The notes beneath the pieces were generated by a model. That model made no database searches, was not told the DNA's origin, and saw only the letters and a program-made list of their open reading frames with translations. Source: Dysgonomonas sp. BGC7 (GTDB lineage: Bacteria > Bacteroidota > Bacteroidia > Bacteroidales > Dysgonomonadaceae). From it: a stretch of 64,000 nt of DNA. Every line of letters starts with the position of its first letter. The stretch's first letter is position 1. This document shows, one piece after another, positions 54,987 through 63,355 of the stretch. The DNA lies in assembly GCF_001261735.1 (NCBI RefSeq), contig NZ_CVRP01000018.1, positions 28,018 to 92,017 on the forward strand, given 5' to 3'. The position numbers were made by a program, and so were the translations under genes.

Positions 54987-57020
54987 ATGAAAACTTCACG
55001 AAAACAAAAGCTGCTGGCAATCCTGGCGGCTTTAAGCATGGCTGTGCCGCCATCCTACGCACAGGTGACGATCGGTTCGGGCATAGAGCCTGAAAAGGGA
55101 GCTTTGCTCGACCTGAAAGAACAGCAGAAAAGCGACGGCACGGAAAACGCGACCAAAGGGCTGATGCTGCCGCGTGTAAACCTTTCCGACCTGAACAAAC
55201 TTTTCCCGATGTTTACAGGTGCATACGATGCCGCCGAAGACCCGAAACATACCGGACTGACCGTGTATAACCTGAAAGGGTGCGACGGTATTTTCGCAAA
55301 AGGCGTGTACACCTGGACCGGTACGGAATGGATTCAGCTGACCAACAATCCGGTACTGACGGGAGGGAATCCTGTGCTGACATTCCCTCCATCCCTGATT
55401 GCCGACAACTACCTTGTCAGGATACCGAGCGGCCAGGATGCACGTACGGCATTGACATCCGCCTATGCGCCGGAAATTGCTTTCTCCGGGACAAACCAGG
55501 TGACGGGGGCATGGGCTAACACTATCGGAGGTGGACTGGTATTTACCTCAAACCCGCTTTTGCCGTCAACTTTGACAACATCCGGGGCTACTACATGGAC
55601 AACATCGCCCCTGTCACCTCTTTCCATCTGGCCGGATGCGATGACAGCCGCAGACCTTACATCAAACCCGTTCCTGAGCCGCGAATCGGCACTGACGATA
55701 ACGGGTATCGCAGGCACAGGAGGTCCCTGTCCGGGAGGGACAAACCAGCCGCAGGACATCACCCTGAACCAGACCAACTATGCGATACTGCCGATCGATG
55801 CTAGTATAAGCAGTCCAATTTCGCTGTTTGTATTACGTGCTACCACCCTGCAGTACTCGAGCATTTGGAGCAACGTGAAGTGGCAGGCGGTCGCCACGGA
55901 TGGGACGGCGGCTTGGAGCGACATACTGTCATCCTACACCACCGCGCACACCGGTAGTGAACGGCATGATGACGGCTATAATGACAACGTGTTTAATTAT
56001 ACCAGCAACCCTGTCGTACTGGGAATGAAGTATAAAACGGCGCAGATCACGTTCAGCGATGTAGACGGCTGGGCAAAGCCTGTCACCATAAATGTAATGC
56101 AGTGCCAGGGAACGGAGGATATGAGCAGCGTAACCACGATAGCCGATAATACCGCGACATCAACCACCCCTGCTCCTGCCGGATGGTCGGGAAAGGTAGT
56201 AAAGCACGAGGCTAAACCGGGAGTTTACGAAGAGTTTTACTCTGCCGAGTTCGAAGCAGCCGGCCGTTGGATGACTACCAACCTTGCGGCCACCGCCTAT
56301 GACGGGATACACCACAGTACTGATGTAAGCGGAACTGCAACAAGCGGCTCCGGAGACCCGCGCACGTTATATGGCCCGACGACCAACTCCGGAAATCCTT
56401 ATAATACCGCTTACTGGTGCTACCCGAACGGAGGTACAGGGGGAACTACACCAACCAGTTATGACAATCTTGGCCTCTTATACACCTGGGATGCTGCTAC
56501 GGCAGGTAAAGGAGGCAGCAACGGGCGTCAAAACACTGCCGATGAGGGGGGAAACAATACCTACGCACCGGTTCAGGGCATTTGCCCTGCGGGTTGGCAT
56601 TTGCCGTCCGACTACGAATGGACAGAACTGGAAAATGAAATAATAAGACTCACGACCGATTACGCGAATGTCAGCCGGAATATTAGCCCTGACGGGACAA
56701 CAGGTTTATTGCCCCAAAACAATATGGGCAATCGGGGCACGACTCATGGACAAGCCATGAAGGACGTTTGCGGAGTAAACGCAACAATTCCCAACGGCTT
56801 AAGCAAGTATGTGACACAGAACGGATTTAACGCCATGCTAGTAGGACACGGCGACAACAATGATACATACGGGTTCGGCGGCAGCGCCTACTTCTGGAGT
56901 AGTAGTTCCTACCTGGCTGAAAATGCGTGGATCCGCGGCCTGGGCAGTAGTATGAATACGGTGAACAAGACCGGCGCCGATAGACGAAACCTGCTCTCGG
57001 TCAGGTGCAAGAAAGACTAA
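54987..57020 (+). CDS. Large secreted FISUMP-domain protein (paralogue 3)
   Basis: A 677-residue protein with a signal peptide (MKTSRKQKLLAILAALSMAVPPSYA). Residues ~27-125 are the shared N-terminal module: QVTIGSGIEPEKGALLDLK, KGLMLPRVNLSDLNKL, HTGLTVYNL, GVYTWTGTEWIQL. The Ser/Thr/Pro-rich middle (~130-400) holds DITLNQTNYAI and a BACON-like strand block ending MQCQGTEDM. The C-terminal FISUMP domain (~410-677) has EEFYSAEFEAAGRWMTTNLAA, GICPAGWHLPSDYEWTELE, AYFWSSSSY and SVRCKKD. It is GC-richer than the core genes and shares a 197-base identical block with the next gene. Probably surface-exposed or extracellular; ligand unknown. Confidence 0.85.
   Translation: MKTSRKQKLLAILAALSMAVPPSYAQVTIGSGIEPEKGALLDLKEQQKSDGTENATKGLMLPRVNLSDLNKLFPMFTGAYDAAEDPKHTGLTVYNLKGCDGIFAKGVYTWTGTEWIQLTNNPVLTGGNPVLTFPPSLIADNYLVRIPSGQDARTALTSAYAPEIAFSGTNQVTGAWANTIGGGLVFTSNPLLPSTLTTSGATTWTTSPLSPLSIWPDAMTAADLTSNPFLSRESALTITGIAGTGGPCPGGTNQPQDITLNQTNYAILPIDASISSPISLFVLRATTLQYSSIWSNVKWQAVATDGTAAWSDILSSYTTAHTGSERHDDGYNDNVFNYTSNPVVLGMKYKTAQITFSDVDGWAKPVTINVMQCQGTEDMSSVTTIADNTATSTTPAPAGWSGKVVKHEAKPGVYEEFYSAEFEAAGRWMTTNLAATAYDGIHHSTDVSGTATSGSGDPRTLYGPTTNSGNPYNTAYWCYPNGGTGGTTPTSYDNLGLLYTWDAATAGKGGSNGRQNTADEGGNNTYAPVQGICPAGWHLPSDYEWTELENEIIRLTTDYANVSRNISPDGTTGLLPQNNMGNRGTTHGQAMKDVCGVNATIPNGLSKYVTQNGFNAMLVGHGDNNDTYGFGGSAYFWSSSSYLAENAWIRGLGSSMNTVNKTGADRRNLLSVRCKKD
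55080..55276 (+). repeat. 197-bp perfect direct repeat, copy A
   Basis: Identical base for base, by direct comparison, to 57661-57857. It covers most of the shared N-terminal module of paralogues 3 and 4; both sides of the block diverge at once. Confidence 0.93.
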
Positions 57021-57567
57021 CGCTTTTTCAGTAAACAGTGAGAAGGGAAAAGCTAATAGCTAAAAAATAAACAGGCTGAAGGCCTGGTATATTCCAGCCC
57101 GGAGTAACGCCCCGGGGAGATAAGGATTGGAGACGCCTCGCCCTGTAAGGGCAACATAACAGTTAACAGGAGTGCCGGAGCTGTTAAGTTCTATTCAGGA
57201 TTGTGTCAATTGCTTCCACTTTCAAGTGGAGGAATAAAAAGGATGATTTGAAACCGGCTTTAGCCAAACCTTTTTGACTAAAGTCTTTCCTTATAGGCCT
57301 TTTACCCACGCCTTAAAAGGCGTGGCAATATCAGAACTTAACAGCCATGCCCCCGAAGGGGGCATGAGACGCCTACGCGAGCAAGGGGCTGCTAATCGTC
57401 TGAAAGACGATATTTTCATAACCGCATACAAGCATAGCGCGGTTTGCGGATCGGCAACACGAGCCGATGCTGCCTGAAAGGCAGGACTGTTAAGTACCGG
57501 TAAAGGATATTTTTCAATTTATATAACAAAATATACGCGAAACAATTTACTCAAAAACAAAGGCTTT
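57021..57567. other. Spacer carrying a run of about ten short hairpins
   Basis: Between 57072 and 57484 at least ten independent stem-loops follow each other. Examples: CCACGCCTT/aa/AAGGCGTGG (57306-57325), CATGCCCCC/gaa/GGGGGCATG (57346-57366), ATCGTC/tgaaa/GACGAT (57395-57411), ATCGGC/aacacga/GCCGAT (57450-57468) and CTGCC/tgaaa/GGCAG (57470-57484). Others lie at 57072, 57140, 57215, 57258 and 57421. Stems all differ in sequence; loops are often GAA or TGAAA. No ORF of substance. Could be a structured RNA or a leader of the next gene. Confidence 0.7.
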
Positions 57568-59634
57568 ATGAACACAAAGAAAATGAAAACACTCTTGCCG
57601 TCTTTTATGCTGGCAGCGCTATTGTCGGTGCCGTCATACGCGCAGGTGACTATAGGCTCAGGCATAGAGCCTGAAAAGGGAGCTTTGCTCGACCTGAAAG
57701 AACAGCAGAAAAGCGACGGCACGGAAAACGCGACCAAAGGGCTGATGCTGCCGCGTGTAAACCTTTCCGACCTGAACAAACTTTTCCCGATGTTTACAGG
57801 TGCATACGATGCCGCCGAAGACCCGAAACATACCGGACTGACCGTGTATAACCTGAACAAATGCTTCGACACGGGAGCGGGCAAGGGAGGACAGGGCGTG
57901 TATGTCTGGAGCGGAACGCAGTGGGATTACATCGGTACGGCGCAAAACATACAGGGAAGTACCCTCGGCTTGCTGTCCAGCCTGTACGGGACAACCGATG
58001 CAAGCGGCAACCTGTGGATAGACATTCCCAGCGGGCTGGATGCGCGGGGAGCAACCATCTTACCCTTCGACCTGACGGTGAACTCGGACCCATTGGCTTC
58101 GGTTACAGATGTAACAATCGGACTTTTAAATGGCGGAGTGGTATTTAGTCCTGCGCAGGCATGGACAACGGGTGCACTGGCTGCAAACCCTACGGTATAC
58201 TCCGGTTTGCAGGCAACGGATATGTCGGGACTCACCGACATTGGCACCACAAACCCGTGGAGAACACGCCAGACGGTACTTGAATTCAGCGGGTTGGCGG
58301 GTTGCCCGCCTGTAACAGCCAGCAGGACAGTAACCCTGAATCAGACGAACTATGCGATAGTTGCCAGTACCTCGAATGCAACAAGCAATCCGGCGGCAGG
58401 CACTTATGTCACCGCGCCTGTTGTATTCAGGAATACGACGCCAACAAATATCTATATCCACAGCAACGTTCAATGGAAGGCTGCACCGAGTATGGCGACG
58501 GCATCCGCTCTGCCGTCAGTTCTGGGAACGACTTATACCACATCCGACAATACCCCGGCAGGGTCGGACAAGTCGGACGAGACGAAAGTGCAGCCCCAGT
58601 TCACGTATACTGTAGTAGCCGGTGAGACCGGAACGAGATATAAAACCGTTGATATGGTCTTTTCGGATGTTGTCAATCCTCGCGCCAACCCCTACACTAT
58701 TACCATGATGCAGTGCCAGGGGACGGAGGATTTGAACGGCCTACAGACTGAGGATGCGGCTAACAGCGACCGGTCGGATTGGAAAACTGTGTGGGGTACG
58801 GATGTGATACTGCACGGGGCGAAGGCTAACCCAAATTATCAGGCAGGTGTTGATCCGGCGTACCAGTCGAATATCTACGAAAAGTTTGTATCTGCCGATT
58901 TCGACACAGCCGGCCGTTGGATGACAACAAACCTGGCGGCATGGGCCTATGAATCAAATATATCCACAGCTACTTTACCTGACTTCCCGGATATAAGCGA
59001 TTCTAATACCGTTCCGCACTGGTATTATCCGAACGGAAGTAGCTCCGGATCGACCAGTTATAATATTAATCCGCATCTGGGTTTATTGTACAACTGGCCT
59101 GCCGCGACTGCCAAGAATACCAGCACGGCTGACGAAGCAAATGTCAACCATGAGTTCCGGCAAGGCATCTGCCCGAATGGCTGGCATGTACCCAGCGATT
59201 ATGAATGGAATATTTTGGAGAAGGAGATCTACGAGCATCCTGAGAGATACAGCAGTTATACGGACAACAGCAGCTTTCCGCAGACGAACTGGGACCCGAA
59301 TTGGAACACCGCAATCAACTACCGCCCAACATCCACAGCCACCCAGAGCCACGGACAGGCTATGAAAGAAGTTTGCGGTGTAAACACTACGATACCCAAC
59401 GGCTTAAGTAAATATTTGGTACAGAACGGCTTTAACGTCCTACTAGCGGGTAGCTACTACAACAACGGAACCGCGCTCTTTTACAGTACCCGCGCCTACC
59501 TCTGGTCAAGTAGTAGCGCTGGGTCAGAAATCGGCTGGTTTCGCACCGTTACCTCCGCGGAATGCCGCCTTTCCCGACGCTCTGATATGCAGCGTTTTTC
59601 GTTTATGTCGGTCCGCTGCAAAAAAAACGAATAG
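57568..59634 (+). CDS. Large secreted FISUMP-domain protein (paralogue 4)
   Basis: A 688-residue protein with a signal peptide (MKTLLPSFMLAALLSVPSYA after a short basic start). The shared N-terminal module is identical over its core to paralogue 3. A long variable middle follows (with TVTLNQTNYAIVAS and MQCQGTEDLNG), then a C-terminal FISUMP domain: YEKFVSADFDTAGRWMTTNLAAWAY, GICPNGWHVPSDYEWNILEKEIYEHPERY, YLWSSSSAGSEIGWFRTV and SVRCKKNE. Between the shared blocks the two proteins are clearly different, in particular around the WSSS segment near the C-terminus. A later in-frame Met (after NTK) is an alternative start. GC-rich codon use like its neighbour. Confidence 0.85.
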   Translation: MNTKKMKTLLPSFMLAALLSVPSYAQVTIGSGIEPEKGALLDLKEQQKSDGTENATKGLMLPRVNLSDLNKLFPMFTGAYDAAEDPKHTGLTVYNLNKCFDTGAGKGGQGVYVWSGTQWDYIGTAQNIQGSTLGLLSSLYGTTDASGNLWIDIPSGLDARGATILPFDLTVNSDPLASVTDVTIGLLNGGVVFSPAQAWTTGALAANPTVYSGLQATDMSGLTDIGTTNPWRTRQTVLEFSGLAGCPPVTASRTVTLNQTNYAIVASTSNATSNPAAGTYVTAPVVFRNTTPTNIYIHSNVQWKAAPSMATASALPSVLGTTYTTSDNTPAGSDKSDETKVQPQFTYTVVAGETGTRYKTVDMVFSDVVNPRANPYTITMMQCQGTEDLNGLQTEDAANSDRSDWKTVWGTDVILHGAKANPNYQAGVDPAYQSNIYEKFVSADFDTAGRWMTTNLAAWAYESNISTATLPDFPDISDSNTVPHWYYPNGSSSGSTSYNINPHLGLLYNWPAATAKNTSTADEANVNHEFRQGICPNGWHVPSDYEWNILEKEIYEHPERYSSYTDNSSFPQTNWDPNWNTAINYRPTSTATQSHGQAMKEVCGVNTTIPNGLSKYLVQNGFNVLLAGSYYNNGTALFYSTRAYLWSSSSAGSEIGWFRTVTSAECRLSRRSDMQRFSFMSVRCKKNE
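57661..57857 (+). repeat. 197-bp perfect direct repeat, copy B
   Basis: Identical to 55080-55276; the copies are 2,581 bases apart in the same orientation. Confidence 0.93.
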
Positions 59635-60058
59635 TAGATTTAACCATTCGCCTATTAAGCGGAGCGTTCTGGTGCGGCCGACCGGAGAGAGGACTCCGTT
59701 ACGCGTAGCGTTGTCAAAACTCAGCGGGGTTGTCCGCGCCGGCCCTTTTGCCGGCAGTTCCACCTCCGGCAATGGCCGGAAAGTATTATAATGTAACAGC
59801 CCACATATACCGGAAAGAAGTATAGAAGTTGTGGTATGTGCTTAGTTTAGGGTGTTAGCCGTTCGCAAGGCAAATTTAGATTTTCCTACATGGTTTGGTA
59901 TAAAAGAATAAGTGATGTGAAAATTGACAGTTGACAAGGTTCGATTTTGGATGTAGACAGGATATGTTATTTTATTCATCATTTACTTATTTCTCTCGAA
60001 CAAATAATTAAAACAAATTGTTTTTTATATAAATTTATTCACATATTAATCTCAAGAA
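59635..60058. other. Spacer with four hairpins
   Basis: Small stem-loops at 59683-59698 (CGGAG/agagga/CTCCG), 59701-59711 (ACGC/gta/GCGT), 59738-59755 (GCCGGC/ccttttt-type loop/GCCGGC) and 59765-59780 (TCCGGC/aatg/GCCGGA). After about 59800 the sequence returns to AT-rich; no ORF, and no clean -7 box before 60059. Confidence 0.55.
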
Positions 60059-61381
60059 ATGGAGACCACTGTAAATTTCCAATTAACAGTAATATTTGTG
60101 CTTCTATCCTTGCTCGTTAATCCTTGTCGTATATCCGGACAAGTTACTATAGGTTCCGGAATAGAACCTGTACAGGGAGCTCTTCTGGACTTAAAAGAAA
60201 GACAAAAGGATGACGGCACGGACAATTCGACCAAAGGGATGCTGCTGCCGAGAGTGGAACTTTCCGACCTAAACAAACTTTACCCTATGTTTCCGGCCGG
60301 ATATGACATTACGGAAAATGACAAGCATACAGGTTTGACGGTCTACAACATACATGAGGACGCCTGTGCCGGCATACCCCTTACAAAAGGCGTCTATGTC
60401 TGGAACGGAAGCCTGTGGCAGGCCTTAGGCGCTACCGGCAGCGAGGGAGCAACCCCGGGTGCAGGAGTAGAAATATTTACCGACACCCGTGACGGGAAAA
60501 ATGAAGAATATTTGACCGGCGACTTTGGGTCGGCAGGCCGGTGGTTTCTGGAGAATCTGAGATATCTGCCGGCAGACGGAAGTATCGTACTAAGTTCATC
60601 TTCTGATACAGGAGCTCCTCCTGATAATAAAACTTATTTTTACCCTGAAGGAGCGCCGGGAAATATATATCCTAACTATCCGTCCACATGGGTACCGCGT
60701 CAAGGATTATTATACAACTGGAATGCAGCGACCGCCGGAAAGAATGAGATACCGGCGTATCAGTCTCTGGATCAGAGACAGGATAATACCGTGCCGGGTA
60801 TTCCGGGAGCAAACGAAGTTGAAACCTTATATGAAACCATCCCGGGGGCAAAAAACGGGAAAATACAGGGCCTTTGCCCTGCTGGTTGGCATGTACCGAG
60901 TGATAGGGAATGGAATCAACTGGAAAAAGAACTCTACGAACATGCTGAAAAATACAGTAGCTATACCTTAGCCGAGCGTGAGGCATTCAATACTTCAAGA
61001 CCATGGCAGGATATTTGGGAAACCGAAAACCCGACAACCGATACAAGGCCGAATTGGTACCCGCCTGACGGACAAGGCAAAGCTATGAGGAGTCCATGTC
61101 CGGTGATTACCGGCGGCAATTCGACAAACGGCTTGAGTCAGCCCGTGACGAGAGGCGGATTCAATGCGTTACTAACAGGTTCATGCAACTGGGATAGTAG
61201 AGGCGGAGCGGTACAATTTAACTCACATTTCCAGGTTTGGAGCAGTAGCCGTTACAACAGCAGTTCTGCATGGTTCAGGGAAACTCAGGCATATGGAAGC
61301 AGTACCGGAGGCGGAGTTGTACGAAATGTTGTATCCTCTTCATTTTGGCTATTTTCTGTCCGATGTAAAAAAGACCTCTAA
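60059..61381 (+). CDS. Secreted FISUMP-domain protein (paralogue 5)
   Basis: A 440-residue protein with a signal peptide (METTVNFQLTVIFVLLSLLVNPCRISG). The shared N-terminal module follows (QVTIGSGIEPVQGALLDLKERQKDDG, KGMLLPRVELSDLNKL, HTGLTVYNI, GVYVWNGSLWQAL). It is joined almost directly to a FISUMP domain: EYLTGDFGSAGRWFLENLRYLP, GLCPAGWHVPSDREWNQLEKELYEHAEKY, FQVWSSSRYNSSSAWFRETQA and FSVRCKKDL. It lacks the ~270-residue middle of paralogues 3 and 4 and so has the layout of paralogue 1. Less GC-rich than 3 and 4. Residues around the WSSS motif differ strongly from the others. Confidence 0.85.
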   Translation: METTVNFQLTVIFVLLSLLVNPCRISGQVTIGSGIEPVQGALLDLKERQKDDGTDNSTKGMLLPRVELSDLNKLYPMFPAGYDITENDKHTGLTVYNIHEDACAGIPLTKGVYVWNGSLWQALGATGSEGATPGAGVEIFTDTRDGKNEEYLTGDFGSAGRWFLENLRYLPADGSIVLSSSSDTGAPPDNKTYFYPEGAPGNIYPNYPSTWVPRQGLLYNWNAATAGKNEIPAYQSLDQRQDNTVPGIPGANEVETLYETIPGAKNGKIQGLCPAGWHVPSDREWNQLEKELYEHAEKYSSYTLAEREAFNTSRPWQDIWETENPTTDTRPNWYPPDGQGKAMRSPCPVITGGNSTNGLSQPVTRGGFNALLTGSCNWDSRGGAVQFNSHFQVWSSSRYNSSSAWFRETQAYGSSTGGGVVRNVVSSSFWLFSVRCKKDL

Positions 61382-61808
61382 AAAGAGAATGATAACCTAA
61401 CGGATTTTATACAATTTCCTTTAATCCGGTTAGTATCGGGATTTAAAGATGCCTTAAGTAAAGAAGATTTTGAAGTGTGCGCAAGTATTAAGACTGAAAA
61501 CTACTTGTAAGCGTCTGCCTATAGATTATATCAGGCGGATATTTCGGACAGGTAGCCATTTTAACCGTAAGCGACCGCTAAACCCTGCATTGTGTCGAAA
61601 GCAAAATTATCAAAATCATATTTCCGGTATAGACTGTAGGGTTTCATCCCTCATGCTTATACCGGATTTTATAGTAAGCGGGTGGCCAAGTACATGTCGC
61701 ACGGATATAAAAACAGCCAGTTGTTACGACTTACATGTGGTTCTTATCGTTTGGGCACATAGGGAATCTTTTCCGCGATATTCCGGTCTTTTCCGCAGAT
61801 TTCCGAAC
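61382..61808. other. Gene-free stretch with possible insertion-sequence end debris
   Basis: No credible ORF. GGACAGGTAGCCATTTTAAC near 61549 and CGGGTGGCCAAGTACATGTC near 61679 look like variants of one repeat. TCTTTTCCGCGATATTCCGG / TCTTTTCCGCAGATTTCCGA (61767-61806) is an imperfect tandem pair. Multiple short repeats of this wording remind me of IS21-family ends, but no istA/istB sequence is here. Weak. Confidence 0.3.
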
Positions 61809-62465
61809 TTATAGTTTCCACGTGTCTGGGAGCAGTTCTTTCATGTCTTTGTCTGATTTTCGGTCAAGATAATAAGGCAGTTTGGCTATGACGTCGTTGA
61901 GCCATTCTCTGGGATTTACGCCACATTCTTTACAGGATCCGAGCAATGAACAGATAATTGCGGTACTTTCGGCTGCTTCCTTATCGCCACAGAACAAAAA
62001 GTTTTTTCTTGATATGGCAATAGGTCTGATTGCATTTTTAGCTAAGTTATTATCTATATGGATTCTACCGTCATAGAGGTAAGGCTTCATTCTTGGTATC
62101 AGCGGATACGCATAGGCAATAGCCTTGCCCATAAGGCTGCGTTTAAGTACTTTGGGATATGTGGTTTTGAGCCATAGTTCGAAGCTGTCAAGTATCGGTT
62201 TTGACAAACGCTGGCGTAGTGCGGCACGGCCTTCGTGCGGAAGTTTCTTCACATCAGCCATACGTTCAATGTTATACAAGTTCTGTATAAGTTTGAGTCC
62301 CTGTGAGGTATATTCCCTGTTTTCTTCAAGACCAGATTCCATGTGCCGCCTTATGTGTGCAAGGCATCCGACAAGACACACATCATCCCTGCCTTCAAAG
62401 GCATTATAGGCTGTATATCCGTCACACTGGAGATATCCCTTAAAGGGTTTGAGGAGCCATTGCTT
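61809..62465 (-). pseudogene. IS66-family transposase, C-terminal remnant
   Basis: About 219 codons of an IS66 TnpC-type transposase, which is normally near 500 residues. Present: the DDE-domain stretch FKGYLQCDGYTAYNAFEG, then CLAHIRRHM, the final catalytic-region IDNNLAKNAIRPIAISRKNFLFCGDKEAA, and the IS66 C-terminal ending (GVNPREWLNDVIAKLPYYLDRK). The frame is closed upstream by a TGA at 62466-62468, and the homology I can see stops near there, so the 5' half is missing rather than frameshifted. No tnpA/tnpB is alongside. Not expected to be active. Confidence 0.85.
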
Positions 62466-62604
62466 TCAATCTGCAAAAAATGTGGAAAACATGGCTCAAA
62501 ACTCATCAGTTTATAAATATTGCAGGTCTTATCTGAAAACGGTTTTACATACCCTTTTTGTTTTCCTCTGATTGTAAATGCAATTTTGCTGCTTAAAAAG
62601 ATAA

Positions 62605-62635
62605 GGATGTGCCAATCCTATTTTGACACACCCTC
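62605..62635. mobile_element. Insertion-sequence end-like remnant
   Basis: Reverse complement begins GAGGGTGTGTCAAAATAGG and contains GGAT/tggcac/ATCC. GGGTGTGTCAAAA is a frequent terminus of Bacteroidetes insertion sequences, and the same GGTGTGTCAAAA core opens the MITE at 14666. No transposase goes with it. Confidence 0.4.
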
Positions 62636-62645
62636 TTATTTTAAT

Positions 62646-63332
62646 TTATTTTACATTCAATTCATCAATCTCCTTATCCAACCTATGTATTGCTTCTTCA
62701 TTCTGTTTCTTTTGCTCTTGTTTCCTTGCTTGCTCTTGCAAACGATGTTCATGATCAATCACGTTTTTACGGATATTACTCACAACATAAGCACTATCTG
62801 AATAATAGAAGAAGTTTTCCAGTCGGGTAATCTCATCAGGCAGGATGCCATTCTTCATTTTTATAAATCTATATTTGAGATCATTATCCGTTAATCTCTG
62901 ATTCTCCTGATACTGATTGTAATTCCCGAATAAAGAACAAAACAAGCCTAATAAAAGAAAAATAATAGCAATAAAGATTTTACTCGACTTAAAATCAATT
63001 GTATATTGATTCTTTACAATGCTCGGTTGCTTAGCTATTTTTTCTATTTGGGCTATCTTTTCATTAAGAAACTCTGAAAAAGAATTATTCGTTTCCTCCT
63101 GCTTTTGTTGCATCGTATTGATTACCTCAATGCTATATGCCTTTAATTCTTCCGCTGTAATGCCTTTCTTTGATTCATCAATGACTTGTATTATTTTGTT
63201 CAACAAGTCAGTCTTCAATGCGGATTCCCCAGTGTCCCCTTTTTTCAGGGATTTGATTTCCGATTTGATTTCGGTCATTATTTCCGAAAAGCCGTCCAGC
63301 GTTATCTGGATATTGTCAAGTTTATCGTTCAT
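62646..63332 (-). CDS. Coiled coil-TM-coiled coil protein beside a relaxase
   Basis: A 228-residue protein: an N-terminal coiled coil (~1-105), one membrane helix (~117-137, IFIAIIFLLLGLFCSLFGNY), and a C-terminal charged coiled coil (~195-228, HRLQEQARKQEQKKQNEEAI). No enzyme motif. It lies 24 bases after the relaxase-like gene on the same strand, so it is likely co-transcribed with it. Proteins of this shape follow mobilization genes in Bacteroides elements, as far as I recall. A membrane tether for the mobilization complex is a guess. Confidence 0.6.
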   Translation of the reverse strand: MNDKLDNIQITLDGFSEIMTEIKSEIKSLKKGDTGESALKTDLLNKIIQVIDESKKGITAEELKAYSIEVINTMQQKQEETNNSFSEFLNEKIAQIEKIAKQPSIVKNQYTIDFKSSKIFIAIIFLLLGLFCSLFGNYNQYQENQRLTDNDLKYRFIKMKNGILPDEITRLENFFYYSDSAYVVSNIRKNVIDHEHRLQEQARKQEQKKQNEEAIHRLDKEIDELNVK

Positions 63333-63355
63333 AATTGTTAATTAACTATTAATTG

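Noticed and set aside
57274..57477. 67-codon frame across the hairpin run
   Set aside because: Its residues simply follow the hairpins; no protein-like pattern.
57072..57484. CRISPR array
   Set aside because: The repeated units are hairpins of different sequence and spacing; there is no constant direct repeat and no cas gene.
54987..61381. A complete diversity-generating retroelement
   Set aside because: Looked for a reverse transcriptase and a template copy of the FISUMP 3' ends in the window and saw neither; only the possible target genes are present.
61809..62465. Functional IS66 element
   Set aside because: Only the C-terminal ~219 codons remain, closed by a stop, without the accessory genes or visible paired ends.
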